Shown here one piece after another: positions 35,921 through 45,664 of a stretch of DNA of 64,000 nucleotides (the first letter of the stretch is position 1; each line of letters opens with the position of its first letter). The stretch is from Metallococcus carri. GTDB taxonomy: Bacteria > Actinomycetota > Actinomycetes > Actinomycetales > Dermatophilaceae. Below the pieces are notes generated by a model that saw only the letters and a program-made list of their open reading frames with translations, searched no databases and was not told where the DNA came from. Where the stretch lies: positions 1 through 64,000 of the forward strand of contig NZ_JAAOIV010000006.1 in the NCBI RefSeq assembly GCF_011440275.1, in the 5' to 3' direction. The translations under genes and the position numbers were made by a program.

Positions 35921-37014
35921 GCCGTCTCGGTCTGCACGAACGGCGGTTTGACGACCGTCATCGGCAGCTCCCGGCCGCGCACGTCGACGACCACCTCATC
36001 GCCCTCGCCGACCGTCCTGTCCAGCAGCGCCAGCGCGATTCCCTTCTTCAGGGTCGGTGACATGGTCCCCGAGGTCACCTCGCCGATCACCTTGCCGTCG
36101 GCGTCCTTCACCTCGTTGTGAGCCCGAGGTATGCCGCGACCCGTGGCGAGCAGGCCCCACGTGAGCCGATAGTCCTTGGCGGCCTTCTGCTTTTCCAGCG
36201 CGTCCTTGCCCCAGAAGGCGTCCTTCTTCCAGCCGACGGCCCAACCCGCGCGCGCCATATTGGGCGTGATGTCCATGGACAGGTCGTTCCCGTGCAGCGG
36301 GTAACCCATCTCGGTGCGCAAGGTGTCACGCGCACCCAGCCCGCACGGCAGCCCGTCATACGGCTCCATGGCCTCGACGAGCGCGTCCCAGAGGGCGGGC
36401 GCGTCGTCCCACTTCGGGACCAGCTCGAAGCCCTTCTCCCCCGTGTACCCCGAGCGCAGCACGATCACCTCGCGCCCCTGCCAGGTCGCGGTCGTGAACG
36501 ACATGTACTCCAGGTCGGTCGGCAGCCCGAGCGCCTCGACCACCTCGAAGGACTTCGGCCCCTGGACCGCGATGATCGCGTAGTCCTGGTGCTGGTCGGT
36601 GATCTCGATCCCTTGCGGCGCAACGGCTTTCAGCCGGCGGACGACCTCGGCGGTGTTGGCCGCGTTGGGCACCAGGAAGACCTCGTCGTCGGAGTGGACG
36701 TATTGGATCAGGTCATCGACCACGCCACCGGTCGCCTCGTCGCAGCACATCGTGTATTGCGCCTTGGGCGGCGCGACCTTGCGCAGGTCGTTGGTGAAAC
36801 ACGCGTTGACGAAGTCCGCCGCGCCCGGCCCGCGCACGAGCGCCTTGCCCAGGTGACTGACGTCGAAGATCCCGACCCGCTCACGGACCGCGGTGTGCTC
36901 ACGCAGCACGCCACCACCCGGATATTCGATCGGCATCTGCCAGCCGCCGAAGTCGGCGAGCTTGGCTCCCAGAGCGACATGACGGTCGTGCAACGGAGAG
37001 GTGAGCAAGGTCAT
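35917..37014 (-). CDS. gcvT: Glycine cleavage system T protein (aminomethyltransferase)
   Basis: GcvT moves the methylene group from the lipoyl-bound intermediate to tetrahydrofolate. The 365-residue protein has the canonical N terminus [86 protein letters not shown] and [17 protein letters not shown]. Start is ATG 37014. gcvH and gcvP are not in the window, so the rest of the system is elsewhere. It is divergent from pepA. Confidence 0.95.
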   Translation of the reverse strand: MTLLTSPLHDRHVALGAKLADFGGWQMPIEYPGGGVLREHTAVRERVGIFDVSHLGKALVRGPGAADFVNACFTNDLRKVAPPKAQYTMCCDEATGGVVDDLIQYVHSDDEVFLVPNAANTAEVVRRLKAVAPQGIEITDQHQDYAIIAVQGPKSFEVVEALGLPTDLEYMSFTTATWQGREVIVLRSGYTGEKGFELVPKWDDAPALWDALVEAMEPYDGLPCGLGARDTLRTEMGYPLHGNDLSMDITPNMARAGWAVGWKKDAFWGKDALEKQKAAKDYRLTWGLLATGRGIPRAHNEVKDADGKVIGEVTSGTMSPTLKKGIALALLDRTVGEGDEVVVDVRGRELPMTVVKPPFVQTETA

Positions 37015-37096
37015 ATCCCGGGAGGCTAGCGCGCCACCGTCGGCGTACAGTCGCCGAGGCAGCCCATCCACTTCCTGCGAGAGGACACGAACCATC

Positions 37097-38587
37097 GTGA
37101 CCACCCTGACCGTCAGCGACCGCGCGGGCACGCGCATCACCCACCTGGCCGTGCTCACCGTCAAGGACGGCGACCGCGCTCGGGTCGCCGGCGCGGACGG
37201 CGTTTCCACCGAAACCGCTACCGCCGTCGATGCAGCCCTCAAGACCCTCAAGGCCACCGCCGACCCCGACGAGGTCGTGCGCCTTGCCGGCATCCCCGGC
37301 GCGGATGTCGTGCTCGCCTCCGGCAGCGGTCTCACGGCCGAGCCGACCGACGCCGACGCCGAAGCGGTGCGCCGCGCCGCCGGTGCGGCCGTGCGTGCGC
37401 TGACCGACGTCGCCGCGGCCACCTTCGCCTTCCCGGCGGGCACCGAGACGCTCGCAGCAGCGGTCGCCGAGGGCGCGCTCTTTGGTGCGTACACGTTCAC
37501 GGCATACCGCTCGGGCAAGGCTCCGCAGCCGGTCGGCAAGGTGACCGTCGTGTCCCCGATCGGCCGCACGGCGGGCGTGAAGAAGGCCGCCGAGCGCGCC
37601 GCCGTCGTCGCCGAGGAGCAGGCCTGGGCGCGCGACCTGGTCAACACCCCGCCGCTGGACCTCTACCCCGCCTCCTTCGCCGACCTGGCCAAGAAGCACC
37701 TCGCCCCGCTCGGGGTGAAGGTGTCGATCATGGACGAGAAGCAACTGGCCAAGGCCGACTGCGGCGGCCTGATCGGCGTCGGCCGAGGCTCGGCCCGGCC
37801 GCCGCGGCTGGTCACGCTGAGCTACAAGCCGGCCAAGGCGAAGACGCATATTGCGTTGGTGGGCAAGGGAATCACCTTCGACTCCGGTGGTCTGTGCATC
37901 AAGCCGGCCACCGGCATGGTCACGATGAAGTGCGACATGGCCGGCGCCGCCGCCGTGGCCGCCGCGACCGCCGCGATCGCCCGCCTGGGATTGCCGGTGC
38001 AGGTCACGACCTACCTATGCCTCGCCGAGAACATGACCGGCGCGGACGCCCAGCGCCCGGGTGATGTGGTGACGATGCCCAACGGCAAGACCGTGGAGAT
38101 CATCAACACCGACGCCGAGGGCCGCCTGGTGATGGCCGACGGGCTCAGCTTCGCCTCCAAGCAGCGCCCTGACCTGGTGCTCGATGTCGCGACCCTGACC
38201 GGTGCCGCGGTGCTCTCGCTCGGCCCGCGCACGACCGCGGTGCTGTCCAATTCCGACGAGACGCGCGCCGAAGTGCTCGACGCGGCGGCGGCCGCCGGCG
38301 AGGCGATGTGGCCGATCCCGCTGCTCGACGAGCTGCGCGCGGGCATGAAGTCGACCGTCGCGGACGTCAAGCACACCGGTGAGCGTCAGGGCGGGATGAT
38401 CACCGCCGCGCTCTTCCTGCGCGAGTTCGTCGGCGACGACAAGGCCGGCAACCCGCTGCCGTGGGCCCACCTCGACATCGCCGGCCCGGCCTTCAACGAG
38501 GGCAGCGGCGCCTACGGCTACACCCCGGTCGGCGCCACCGGCCACCCGGTGCGCACGCTGGTCGCGCTCGCCGAGGCGCGCGCCTGA
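37097..38587 (+). CDS. pepA: Leucyl aminopeptidase (M17)
   Basis: This is a cytosolic dizinc aminopeptidase. The 496-residue protein has an N-terminal macro-like domain and the C-terminal catalytic domain with [20 protein letters not shown] (metal Lys/Asp), [11 protein letters not shown], the signature NTDAEGRL (about 342) and [17 protein letters not shown] 37097 is taken because [11 protein letters not shown] is a plausible N terminus; the open frame extends upstream to 37001 into gcvT's leader. It is followed by a perfect 16-bp hairpin. Confidence 0.94.
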   Translation: MTTLTVSDRAGTRITHLAVLTVKDGDRARVAGADGVSTETATAVDAALKTLKATADPDEVVRLAGIPGADVVLASGSGLTAEPTDADAEAVRRAAGAAVRALTDVAAATFAFPAGTETLAAAVAEGALFGAYTFTAYRSGKAPQPVGKVTVVSPIGRTAGVKKAAERAAVVAEEQAWARDLVNTPPLDLYPASFADLAKKHLAPLGVKVSIMDEKQLAKADCGGLIGVGRGSARPPRLVTLSYKPAKAKTHIALVGKGITFDSGGLCIKPATGMVTMKCDMAGAAAVAAATAAIARLGLPVQVTTYLCLAENMTGADAQRPGDVVTMPNGKTVEIINTDAEGRLVMADGLSFASKQRPDLVLDVATLTGAAVLSLGPRTTAVLSNSDETRAEVLDAAAAAGEAMWPIPLLDELRAGMKSTVADVKHTGERQGGMITAALFLREFVGDDKAGNPLPWAHLDIAGPAFNEGSGAYGYTPVGATGHPVRTLVALAEARA

Positions 38588-38604
38588 TCTGATCCGGTAT
38601 GCCG

Positions 38605-38639
38605 GAAGGGGCGGGGTCCGCGTCGGACCCCGCCCCTTC
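38605..38639. terminator. Bidirectional hairpin between pepA and the DUF5302 gene
   Basis: GAAGGGGCGGGGTCCG (38605-38620) and CGGACCCCGCCCCTTC (38624-38639) form a perfect 16-bp stem with a 3-nt loop. It lies 17 bp after the pepA stop and 17 bp beyond the convergent DUF5302 stop, so it serves both. Confidence 0.82.
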
Positions 38640-38656
38640 TGGTGTGTCTGGTCGGC

Positions 38657-38848
38657 TCAGCCGCCGGCCTTGCGCCGGAACATCTGCTGCGCGCCGGAGG
38701 TCTCCGGACCGTGCGAACCGGCCACCTTGGACTGGGCGGAGTGGTCGGAAACGTCCTTGCCGCCGTGCGCGTGCTTCTTGTCCAGAGCCTCGCGGAACTT
38801 GCGCTTCATGTCCTCGCTCGGCCCGTTGTCCTTCGCGCTGTCGGTCAT
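38657..38848 (-). CDS. DUF5302 family small basic protein (63 aa)
   Basis: The protein reads SEDMKRKFREALDKKHAHG, then SAQSKVAGSHGPETSGAQQMFRRKAGG, the pattern of the actinobacterial DUF5302 family: a short helix followed by a His/Gly-rich disordered tail ending in a FRRK motif. Function unknown. ATG 38848 has GGAGGCG just upstream. It is divergent from lpdA across 169 bp and convergent with pepA. Confidence 0.85.
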   Translation of the reverse strand: MTDSAKDNGPSEDMKRKFREALDKKHAHGGKDVSDHSAQSKVAGSHGPETSGAQQMFRRKAGG

Positions 38849-39017
38849 GGGCGCCTCCTCATGGAATCGTCGACGTGCGTGTCGCACCACCTTCGCATCC
38901 GGCGAGCGCCACGGCCAGCGATATACCTGCACCGATCGCGGGCCCAGCCGTGGTGGCGCACCGCGGCAGTGCCAAGATGGGCCGAGCATTCACCGACACG
39001 CAAGGAGCGTTGTTCGC

Positions 39018-40394
39018 ATGGCGCAGGCCGAGGCCACTCACGACATCGTCATCCTCGGTGGCGGCAGCGGGGGCTATGCGTGCGCCCTGCGCGCCGCCGA
39101 GCTCGGCCTGAAGGTCGCCCTGATCGAGAAGGACAAAGTGGGCGGCACCTGCCTGCACCGCGGCTGCATCCCCACCAAGGCGATGCTGCACGCGGCCGAG
39201 GTCGCCGACAGCGCCCGGCACGGCGAGACCTTCGGGGTGCGCACGACGCTGGCGGGCATCGACCTGCCCGGTGTCCACTCCTACAAGGACGGCGTGGTCG
39301 GGCGTCTGTACAAGGGTCTGCAGGGCCTGATCCAGGCCGGCGGCATCGAGTATGTCGAGGGCGAAGGACGCCTCACCGGCCCGCGCACCGTCACCGTCGG
39401 CGGCCGCGAACTCACCGGCCGCAAGGTCGTGCTTGCCACCGGGTCCTATGCCCGCACGCTGCCCGGGCTGGAGCTCGGCGAGCGCATCGTCACCAGCGAC
39501 GGGGCCTTGCAGCTCACCGCGGTGCCCGAGCGCGTGGTCGTGCTCGGCGGCGGCGTGATCGGCGTGGAGTTCGCCTCGGTGTTCGCCTCCTTCGGCGCTC
39601 AGGTCACCATCGTCGAGGCCTTGCCCCGGCTGGTCGCGGCGGAGGACGAGGCGGTCTCCAAGCAGTTGACGCGCGCCTTCCGCAAGCGCGGCATCAAGGC
39701 GCTCACCGGCGTGCGCTTCGCCGGGGCCACCGAGACCGCCGACGGCGTGCAGGTCTCCCTCGAGGACGGCACGACCCTCGAGGCCGACCTGTTGCTGGTC
39801 GCGGTCGGCCGCGGCCCGGTGACCGAGGGCCTGGGCTATGAGGACCAGGGTGTGCAGATCGAGCGCGGCCACGTGATCACCGACGAACGCTGCCGGACTA
39901 GTGTCGAGGACGTGTACGCCGTCGGAGACATCGTCCCGGGGCTGCAACTCGCCCACCGCGGCTTCGCGCAGGGCATCTTCGTGGCCGAGGACATCGCCGG
40001 GCTCGACCCGCGGCCGGTGACCGAGTCCGGCATACCTCGGGTGACTTATTGCGATCCGGAGATCGCGTCCGTGGGACTCACCGAAGCGCAGGCGCGCGAG
40101 CAGTATGGCGACGTGGTCACCTACGAGTACAGCCTCGCCGGCAACGGCAAGAGCCAGATCCTGCAGACGCAAGGGTTTGTGAAGCTGGTGCGCACCACGG
40201 ACGGCCCGGTCGTCGGCGTGCACATGGTCGGCGCGCGGATGAGCGAGCAGGTCGGCGAGGCGCAGCTGATCGTCAACTGGGATGCGCTGCCGGACGATGT
40301 TGCCGCCTTCGTGCACGCCCATCCCACCCAGAACGAGGCTCTCGGCGAGGCGCACCTCGCTCTCGCCGGGAAGCCGTTGCACGCCCATGCGTGA
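39018..40394 (+). CDS. lpdA: Dihydrolipoamide dehydrogenase
   Basis: This flavoprotein (E3) reoxidises dihydrolipoyl groups of 2-oxoacid dehydrogenases and the glycine cleavage system. The 458-residue protein has the FAD site [19 protein letters not shown], the redox disulfide [14 protein letters not shown], the NAD site [15 protein letters not shown], the second FAD motif VYAVGDI and the C-terminal [14 protein letters not shown] with the catalytic His-Glu pair. ATG 39018 follows AAGGAG. It is 44 bp upstream of sucB, forming an operon. Confidence 0.96.
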   Translation: MAQAEATHDIVILGGGSGGYACALRAAELGLKVALIEKDKVGGTCLHRGCIPTKAMLHAAEVADSARHGETFGVRTTLAGIDLPGVHSYKDGVVGRLYKGLQGLIQAGGIEYVEGEGRLTGPRTVTVGGRELTGRKVVLATGSYARTLPGLELGERIVTSDGALQLTAVPERVVVLGGGVIGVEFASVFASFGAQVTIVEALPRLVAAEDEAVSKQLTRAFRKRGIKALTGVRFAGATETADGVQVSLEDGTTLEADLLLVAVGRGPVTEGLGYEDQGVQIERGHVITDERCRTSVEDVYAVGDIVPGLQLAHRGFAQGIFVAEDIAGLDPRPVTESGIPRVTYCDPEIASVGLTEAQAREQYGDVVTYEYSLAGNGKSQILQTQGFVKLVRTTDGPVVGVHMVGARMSEQVGEAQLIVNWDALPDDVAAFVHAHPTQNEALGEAHLALAGKPLHAHA

Positions 40395-40438
40395 GATACC
40401 CCTGGACCACCGCCACACCGCACAAGGAGACTGCTTCC

Positions 40439-42337
40439 ATGGCTGAACGCGTGACCATGCCCGCTCTCGGAGAATCCGTCACCGAAGGAACCGTGACGCG
40501 CTGGCTGAAGCAGGTCGGTGACGAGGTGGCGGTCGACGAACCGTTGCTCGAAGTCTCGACCGACAAGGTCGACACCGAGGTGCCCTCGCCGGTCGCCGGC
40601 ACCGTGCAGGAGATCCTGGTCGAGGAGGACGAGACCGTCGCGGTCGGCGCCGACCTGGCCGTGATCGGCGACGGCCCGGCCGAGTCGGGTTCCGACTCCT
40701 CGGGTTCGTCTGGTTCGTCGGACTCCTCGGGTTCGTCCGACTCGTCTGGTTCGCCGGCCGAGCAGTCGGCCCCCGCGGACGAGCAGCCTGCGCAGGAGCC
40801 GGCGCAGGAAGCCGCACCGTCGACCGAGCAGGCGCCGCAGGAGGAGCCCACCAAGGACGACGCCAAGCAGGCGGCCCAGGGCGAGGACACCGGCGACGGC
40901 GAGACCGTCAAGATGCCCGCGCTCGGCGAGTCGGTCACCGAGGGCACCATCACCCGGTGGCTGAAGGCCGAGGGTGACGACGTCGAGGTCGACGAGCCGC
41001 TGCTCGAGGTCTCCACCGACAAGGTCGACACCGAGGTGCCCTCCCCGGTCGCCGGCAAGCTGTCCAAGATCCTGGTCCAGGAGGACGAGACCGTGCCGGT
41101 GGGCGCGGACCTCGCGGTGATCGGTGGGTCATCCGGTGGATCGTCTGGGGGTGCTGCCGCCGAGGCCCCCAAGCAGGACGAGGCACCCAAGGAACAGCCG
41201 AAGGACGAGGCACCCAAGGAGCAGCCGAAGGACGAGGCACCCAAGGAACAGCCGAAGCAGGAAGCTCCGAAGCAGGAGGAGAAGGCGCCCGAAGCGCCCC
41301 AGCAGGAATCTGCCCCGGCTCAGCCCGCCCCGCCTGCTCAGCCCGCGCAGCCGGCAGCTCCGGCTCAGCCCGCTCAGACCTCAGCTCCCGCGCAGTCCTC
41401 CGGCGGGGACTCCTCGGCATACGTCACTCCGCTGGTGCGCAAGCTCGCTCAGCAGCACGGCGTCGACCTGTCCTCGGTGCAGGGCAGCGGGGTCGGTGGC
41501 CGGATTCGCAAGCAGGACGTGCTCGCCGCGGCCGAGGCCAAGAAGGCGCCCGAGGCTGCTCCGGAAGCTGCGGCGCCGACCGGTGGCGAGACGACCCCCG
41601 CCAAGCCAACGACGGTCCCGGAGGTGTCCGCCAAGCGCGGCACGACCGAGAAGATGTCGCGGCTGCGCAAGATCATCGCCCAGCGGATGGTCGAATCGCT
41701 GCAGGTGTCGGCGCAGCTCACCGCGGTGGTCGAGGTCGACCTCACCAAGGTCGCCAACCTGCGCGCCCGGGCGAAGGAGAGCTTCAAGGCTCGCGAGGGC
41801 GTCAACCTGTCCTATCTGCCGTTCATCACGGTCGCGACGGTCGAGGCGCTCAAGGCGTTCCCGCAGGTCAACGCCAGTGTCGAGGGTGACGAGATCATCT
41901 ACCACGCGCAGGAGAACATCGGCATCGCGGTCGACACGCCGCGTGGCCTGGTGGTGCCGGTCGTCAAGGACGCCGGAGACCTGTCGATCGCCGGTGTGGC
42001 CAAGAAGATCGCCGATGTCGCGGCTCGCACGCGGGACAACAAGGTGGCCCCGGACGAGCTTGGCGGTGGCACCTTCACGATCTCCAACATCGGCTCGAAC
42101 GGCTCGCTGCTCGACACTCCGATCATCAACCAGCCGCAGGTCGCCATCCTCGGCACCGGTGCGCTGGCGAAGCGTCCGGTGGTGGTGACCGATGAGTTCG
42201 GCAACGACTCGATCGCGATCCGGCAGATGATGTACCTCGTGCTCACCTACGACCACCGCGTGGTCGATGGTGCCGACGCGGGGCGCTTCCTGTCGGCGAT
42301 CAAGGCGCGGCTGGAAGAAGGCGCCTTCGAGGTCTGA
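40439..42337 (+). CDS. sucB: 2-oxoglutarate dehydrogenase E2 (dihydrolipoamide succinyltransferase)
   Basis: The 632-residue protein has two N-terminal lipoyl domains (about 1-78 and 157-235), each with the lipoylated Lys in [14 protein letters not shown], a Ser/Gly/Asp-rich linker after the first and a Pro/Ala/Lys/Glu-rich linker after the second, an E3-binding domain ([17 protein letters not shown]...[10 protein letters not shown]) and a catalytic domain ending in [15 protein letters not shown]. It is the acyltransferase core; in actinobacteria the same E2 may serve both pyruvate and 2-oxoglutarate complexes. lpdA is upstream, lipB/lipA downstream. The stop lies inside one copy of an 11-bp direct repeat flanking a short element. 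Confidence 0.95.
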   Translation: MAERVTMPALGESVTEGTVTRWLKQVGDEVAVDEPLLEVSTDKVDTEVPSPVAGTVQEILVEEDETVAVGADLAVIGDGPAESGSDSSGSSGSSDSSGSSDSSGSPAEQSAPADEQPAQEPAQEAAPSTEQAPQEEPTKDDAKQAAQGEDTGDGETVKMPALGESVTEGTITRWLKAEGDDVEVDEPLLEVSTDKVDTEVPSPVAGKLSKILVQEDETVPVGADLAVIGGSSGGSSGGAAAEAPKQDEAPKEQPKDEAPKEQPKDEAPKEQPKQEAPKQEEKAPEAPQQESAPAQPAPPAQPAQPAAPAQPAQTSAPAQSSGGDSSAYVTPLVRKLAQQHGVDLSSVQGSGVGGRIRKQDVLAAAEAKKAPEAAPEAAAPTGGETTPAKPTTVPEVSAKRGTTEKMSRLRKIIAQRMVESLQVSAQLTAVVEVDLTKVANLRARAKESFKAREGVNLSYLPFITVATVEALKAFPQVNASVEGDEIIYHAQENIGIAVDTPRGLVVPVVKDAGDLSIAGVAKKIADVAARTRDNKVAPDELGGGTFTISNIGSNGSLLDTPIINQPQVAILGTGALAKRPVVVTDEFGNDSIAIRQMMYLVLTYDHRVVDGADAGRFLSAIKARLEEGAFEV

Positions 42338-42338
42338 C

Positions 42339-42418
42339 GAAGCACGCAGCGCAGGTTGTCGGCGAGCGCAGCGAGTCGGCGGCCGAAGCGGAGTGCGAGG
42401 AAGACTGAGCAAAAGGCC
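42339..42418. repeat. Short element inserted at the sucB stop, flanked by 11-bp direct repeats
   Basis: An 80-bp segment (GAAGCACGCAGCGCAGG... with CGGCCGAAGCGGAGTGCGAG, then GAAGA) is flanked by CGAGGTCTGAC at 42328-42338 and 42419-42429. The left copy contains the sucB stop codon. A related segment follows the glnA stop at 56278-56368, also flanked by direct repeats. The layout suggests insertion with target duplication. Confidence 0.75.
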
Positions 42419-42473
42419 CGAGGTCTGACTACACCCGTAGTAGAGGATTTCGGCGGTGATAGCGACCGCCTCC

Positions 42474-42508
42474 GGACTGGCGCACCGCCTCACGCGGTGC
42501 GCCAGTCC
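42474..42508. terminator. Perfect 15-bp hairpin between sucB and the kinase gene
   Basis: GGACTGGCGCACCGC (42474-42488) pairs with GCGGTGCGCCAGTCC (42494-42508), loop CTCAC. It ends the sucB transcript and overlaps the last codons and stop of the convergent kinase gene (TGA 42492-42490), so it works for both strands. The short element pushed it about 91 bp further from the sucB stop. Confidence 0.78.
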
Positions 42509-44019
42509 CATATCCGCCATCCGTCGGCCGTGCGGGCCAGGGTGAGCACCACCGCAGTGCTGCTGGCCGCGACGGGCCGGTCGGCGCCGCCTCCGGTGAT
42601 GGTGAACGCCGATCGCTGGAGTCGCGCCCTCGCCGTGACCCGGTCTGCCGTGACGCCGGTGAGCCGCACCCCGGCCACGGTGAACCGCAACCCGCGGTAG
42701 CCATAGCCCTGGGCCTTGGCTCCGCTCACATCTGCCCGATCACGTTGGGCGGCAGGCGAATTCGGGGCGAGGCCGCGGCCGAGTGCGGTCAGGTCGCCGG
42801 TCGTCCAGGTTTGGGCGCGCGCATCGACCAGCGCCTGTATGACGACCGTCGGGTCGCCTCCCAGCGGAGCGCTCGGTCGGGTGGGGGCCGCGCCGCTGGC
42901 GACGCGTGACGACGTCGGCTTGGCCGCAGAGGTCGGCGGCTTTCGGGCGCCGGTGCCCGGGGTTGGCGGCTCTTGCACCGACGTCGTGGCTGACACCACC
43001 GACTGCGTTGCGGCCGCGCCGCTTCCCGATGGCTCGCTCAGCGCCCGCGCGGCCAGCGCACCGGCGAACACCACGATCGCCGCGACCGCGCCGACGAGCA
43101 CCAGCCGTCCCGCCCGCAGCGAACCGGAGCCGGAGCGGTCCGCCATACGCGCTGCTTCTTCTTCGGCAGCGGCGGCCGCGGCTTCTTCACGACGGCGACG
43201 ACGCGTCAATAGCTCCTCGGGAGCGGTCGACGCACCGCGCCTGCCGGGCGACCCCTGCACCGGGGCAGGCTCGGCAATTGCGCTCTCCCACAAGCGAATT
43301 GCCACAACACCCGGCTCCGGACGTGTGCTCGGCGTGTGTGCGAGACAGGCGGTGATCAGGTCGACGAGAGCAGCATCGAGATCGGGCAGCAGGTCGCTCA
43401 GCGGATCGCGCAGCGCTGCCGGTTCGGGTGGTGCGCCGACGAGTGCAGCCCAGGCGATCGCGCCGATCGAATACACATCAGACGCCGGCGTCGGCGCCTC
43501 CCCTGCCATCACTTCCGGGGCCGCCCAGGCCTCGGTCGCCCACACATCCTCGGTGCCATAGCCGCCGACCCGCGCCACGCCGAGGTCGGCCACCATCGGC
43601 TTGCCCGCGACGGTGAGCAGGATGTTGCCCGGGCTGAGATCGCCGTGCACCAGCCCGAGGCCGTGCAGGTCGTGCATCGCCCGGGCGATCGGGCAGAGCA
43701 CGGTGACGAGCTCGCCGGGAGTCAGATGGCCACGTGCGGCGAGGCAATCGGCGAGCGAGCCCCCGGCCGCGAGGTCGGTGATCATCACGGTGCGGCCGTC
43801 GGCCGTGACAGCCGAATCCACAAGTCGCACAACGTGATCGTGCTCGATCGACTGCAGCAGCTCGGCTTCCGCGGTGAGGTCGGCAACCTCCCCGTCGACG
43901 ACTTTCGCGGCGAGCCGCACCCCGTCGCCGCGGTGCACGACATACACGCTGCCGGTGCCGCCGGAGCCGAGCAGGTCGACCACGGTGTAACCAGGGATCT
44001 CGGGCAGTTCGTCGGTCAT
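42490..44019 (-). CDS. Membrane protein kinase-like protein with variant HGD/DLG motifs
   Basis: The 509-residue protein has an N-terminal Ser/Thr kinase domain with Gly loop LLGSGGTGSVY, Lys in LAAKVVD, catalytic loop LVHGDLSPGNILL (HRD changed to HGD) and metal loop VADLGVARVG (DFG changed to DLG), then APEV. A long Arg/Glu/Ala-rich linker, one membrane span (about 325-345), a Pro/Ser/Thr-rich stretch and an extracytoplasmic domain of about 130 residues (ending GWRIWDWRTA, with the feel of an NTF2/Mce-associated fold) follow. The catalytic Asp and Asn are kept, so activity is possible. An in-frame ATG at 44043 is an alternative start. Confidence 0.85.
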   Translation of the reverse strand: MTDELPEIPGYTVVDLLGSGGTGSVYVVHRGDGVRLAAKVVDGEVADLTAEAELLQSIEHDHVVRLVDSAVTADGRTVMITDLAAGGSLADCLAARGHLTPGELVTVLCPIARAMHDLHGLGLVHGDLSPGNILLTVAGKPMVADLGVARVGGYGTEDVWATEAWAAPEVMAGEAPTPASDVYSIGAIAWAALVGAPPEPAALRDPLSDLLPDLDAALVDLITACLAHTPSTRPEPGVVAIRLWESAIAEPAPVQGSPGRRGASTAPEELLTRRRRREEAAAAAAEEEAARMADRSGSGSLRAGRLVLVGAVAAIVVFAGALAARALSEPSGSGAAATQSVVSATTSVQEPPTPGTGARKPPTSAAKPTSSRVASGAAPTRPSAPLGGDPTVVIQALVDARAQTWTTGDLTALGRGLAPNSPAAQRDRADVSGAKAQGYGYRGLRFTVAGVRLTGVTADRVTARARLQRSAFTITGGGADRPVAASSTAVVLTLARTADGWRIWDWRTA

Positions 44020-44121
44020 ACCAGCGAGACTGGCACGATCCGGCATACCGGCTCCGAAGTTATCCACAGGGCCCGGTTTGGTATGCCGCGCCGCCTCGCC
44101 TTACGCTTCCTCGCACGGCGT

Positions 44122-44331
44122 CGACGGGACCGAGTAGCCCGCGGATCCGGTGGTCACGAGAGAGCCGCTCCCAGGCTGGAAGAGCGGCGGCCATCGCGCG
44201 AGCGAAGACACCCCTGAGCCGAGCAACACCTTGAGGCCGAGGCAATTCCGTCGCGGCGAAGGTGCGGTGGCACAGCGAATGACCCCGTCGCCCGCACCCC
44301 TGGGGCTGGTTACTCCCAGGAGGTGAAGCAC
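44122..44331 (+). promoter_or_regulatory. T-box riboswitch (translational type), Asp specifier, for the downstream AspRS
   Basis: The 210-base leader has T-box elements in order: GACCGAGTAGC (AGTA/GA motif, 44128-44138), AGAGAGCC...GGCTGGAAGAGCGGC (distal stem I), GAA-GAC-ACCCCTGAG with specifier GAC (Asp) at 44207-44209, then the T-box domain GGTGCGG-TGGCACAGCG (44261-44277), where TGGC (44268-44271) matches the GCCA end of tRNA-Asp. GGTGCGG pairs with CCGCACC (44292-44298). Alternatively CACCCCTGGG (44295-44304) pairs with CCCAGGAGGTG (44315-44325), hiding the AGGAGG ribosome binding site. The two structures share CACC and exclude each other, so uncharged tRNA-Asp should free translation. 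Confidence 0.77.
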
Positions 44332-45624
44332 ATGCAGCGACGCATTCTCAGTCGTGAACTCCCGACCGTCCCGCCCGGCGAAACGGTCACCCTCGCCGGT
44401 TGGATCCACCGCCGACGGCAACTGGCTTCGGTCAGCTTTCTCGTGCTGCGTGACCGCTCTGGCCTCGCGCAGGTCGTCGCCCGCTCGGATGACGAAATCG
44501 CTTGTGTCGCAAGCCTTCCCGAGGAAACGGTCGTCGAAGTGACCGGCCGGATCGTCGCCAACGAAGCTGCCCCCGGTGGCGTCGAGGTCGTCGAACCGCG
44601 CATCACTGCGCTCACCGAACCCGCGGCCACTCCCCCGGTCGAGCTGTGGCGTCCCGAACTCACCGCCTCGCTGCCGACGCTGCTGGACCACGCGGCGGTG
44701 ACCCTGCGGCACCCGAAGCTGCGGGCGCGAGCGCAGCTCGCCGCGGCTTCGTTGCGCGGATTGCGTTGTCGCTTGGGTGAATTGGACTTCACCGAGATCC
44801 AGACGCCCAAGCTGGTGGAGATGGCGACCGAGTCGGGCGCGAACGTCTTCGAGGTCGACTATTTCGGCCGCACGGCCTATCTCGCGCAATCGCCGCAGCT
44901 GTTCAAGCAGATGATGGTCGGCGTCCACGAGCGGGTCTTCGAGGTCGGTCCGGTCTTCCGCGCCGAGCCGCACGACACGGTGCGGCATCTCGCGCAATAC
45001 ACCTCGATCGACGTCGAATTGGGATTCATCCGCGACCACCGCGACGTGCTCGCGGTGCTGCGCGAGGCCGTCGCAGCGATGGTCTCCGGTATCTCGGATT
45101 ATGCCGGTGACGCCGCCTCCCTGCTCGACGTCACCCTGCCAGTCGTGCCGCAGGAGATTCCGGTGATCCACTTCGCCGACGCGCTCGCGCTGGTCGGTGC
45201 ACCGGCCGACGAGCCGGACCTGGAGCCGGCACACGAGCGGGCCCTGTCGGAGTGGGCGCTGGCCGAGCATGGCTCGGATTTCCTTGCGGTAGAGGGATAT
45301 CCGATGGCCAAGCGGCCGTTCTACACCCACCCACAACCCGATGACGGGCGCTGGTCCAACAGCTTCGACCTGCTCTTCCGCGGGCTCGAACTCACCACGG
45401 GTGGCCAGCGGCTGCACCGCCCGAGCGACTACCGGGCAGCCCTGGCGCGCACTGGTCAGGACCCGGCCGCGTACACGGCATACCTCGAGGCTTTCGAGCA
45501 CGGTATGCCGCCGCATGGCGGCTTCGCGATCGGGCTGGAACGCTGGGTCGGACGACTGGTCGAGGCGCCGAACATCCGCGAGGTCACCCTCTTCCCGCGC
45601 GACCTGCACCGCCTCGCGCCCTGA
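44332..45624 (+). CDS. aspS: Archaeal-type aspartyl-tRNA synthetase (AspS2, possibly non-discriminating)
   Basis: The 430-residue protein has an OB-fold anticodon domain (VTLAGWIHRRRQLASVSFLVLRD) and a class II core: motif 1 region FTEIQTPKLVEMATESGANVF, motif 2 VGPVFRAEPHDTVRHLAQYTSIDVE and motif 3 GGFAIGLERWVGRLV. It lacks the 100-residue GAD insertion and extra C-terminal part of bacterial AspRS (about 590 residues) and resembles AspS2 of archaea and Deinococcus. Such enzymes often also charge tRNA-Asn. ATG 44332 lies 8 bp after AGGAGG and is preferred over the GTG at 44323. The leader is a T-box with an Asp codon. Confidence 0.9.
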   Translation: MQRRILSRELPTVPPGETVTLAGWIHRRRQLASVSFLVLRDRSGLAQVVARSDDEIACVASLPEETVVEVTGRIVANEAAPGGVEVVEPRITALTEPAATPPVELWRPELTASLPTLLDHAAVTLRHPKLRARAQLAAASLRGLRCRLGELDFTEIQTPKLVEMATESGANVFEVDYFGRTAYLAQSPQLFKQMMVGVHERVFEVGPVFRAEPHDTVRHLAQYTSIDVELGFIRDHRDVLAVLREAVAAMVSGISDYAGDAASLLDVTLPVVPQEIPVIHFADALALVGAPADEPDLEPAHERALSEWALAEHGSDFLAVEGYPMAKRPFYTHPQPDDGRWSNSFDLLFRGLELTTGGQRLHRPSDYRAALARTGQDPAAYTAYLEAFEHGMPPHGGFAIGLERWVGRLVEAPNIREVTLFPRDLHRLAP

Positions 45625-45664
45625 GTGAAATGTGCCCGCTCGGCGGGCGTGGGAGCATCGAGGC

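Noticed and set aside
42339-42418. Second promoter or small RNA gene after sucB
   Set aside because: The related segment after glnA and the flanking direct repeats are better explained by an inserted element.
44020-44121. Start of the AspRS leader or a second small gene in the gap before the T-box
   Set aside because: No coding potential or T-box element is seen. It probably holds the divergent promoters of the kinase and AspRS genes.
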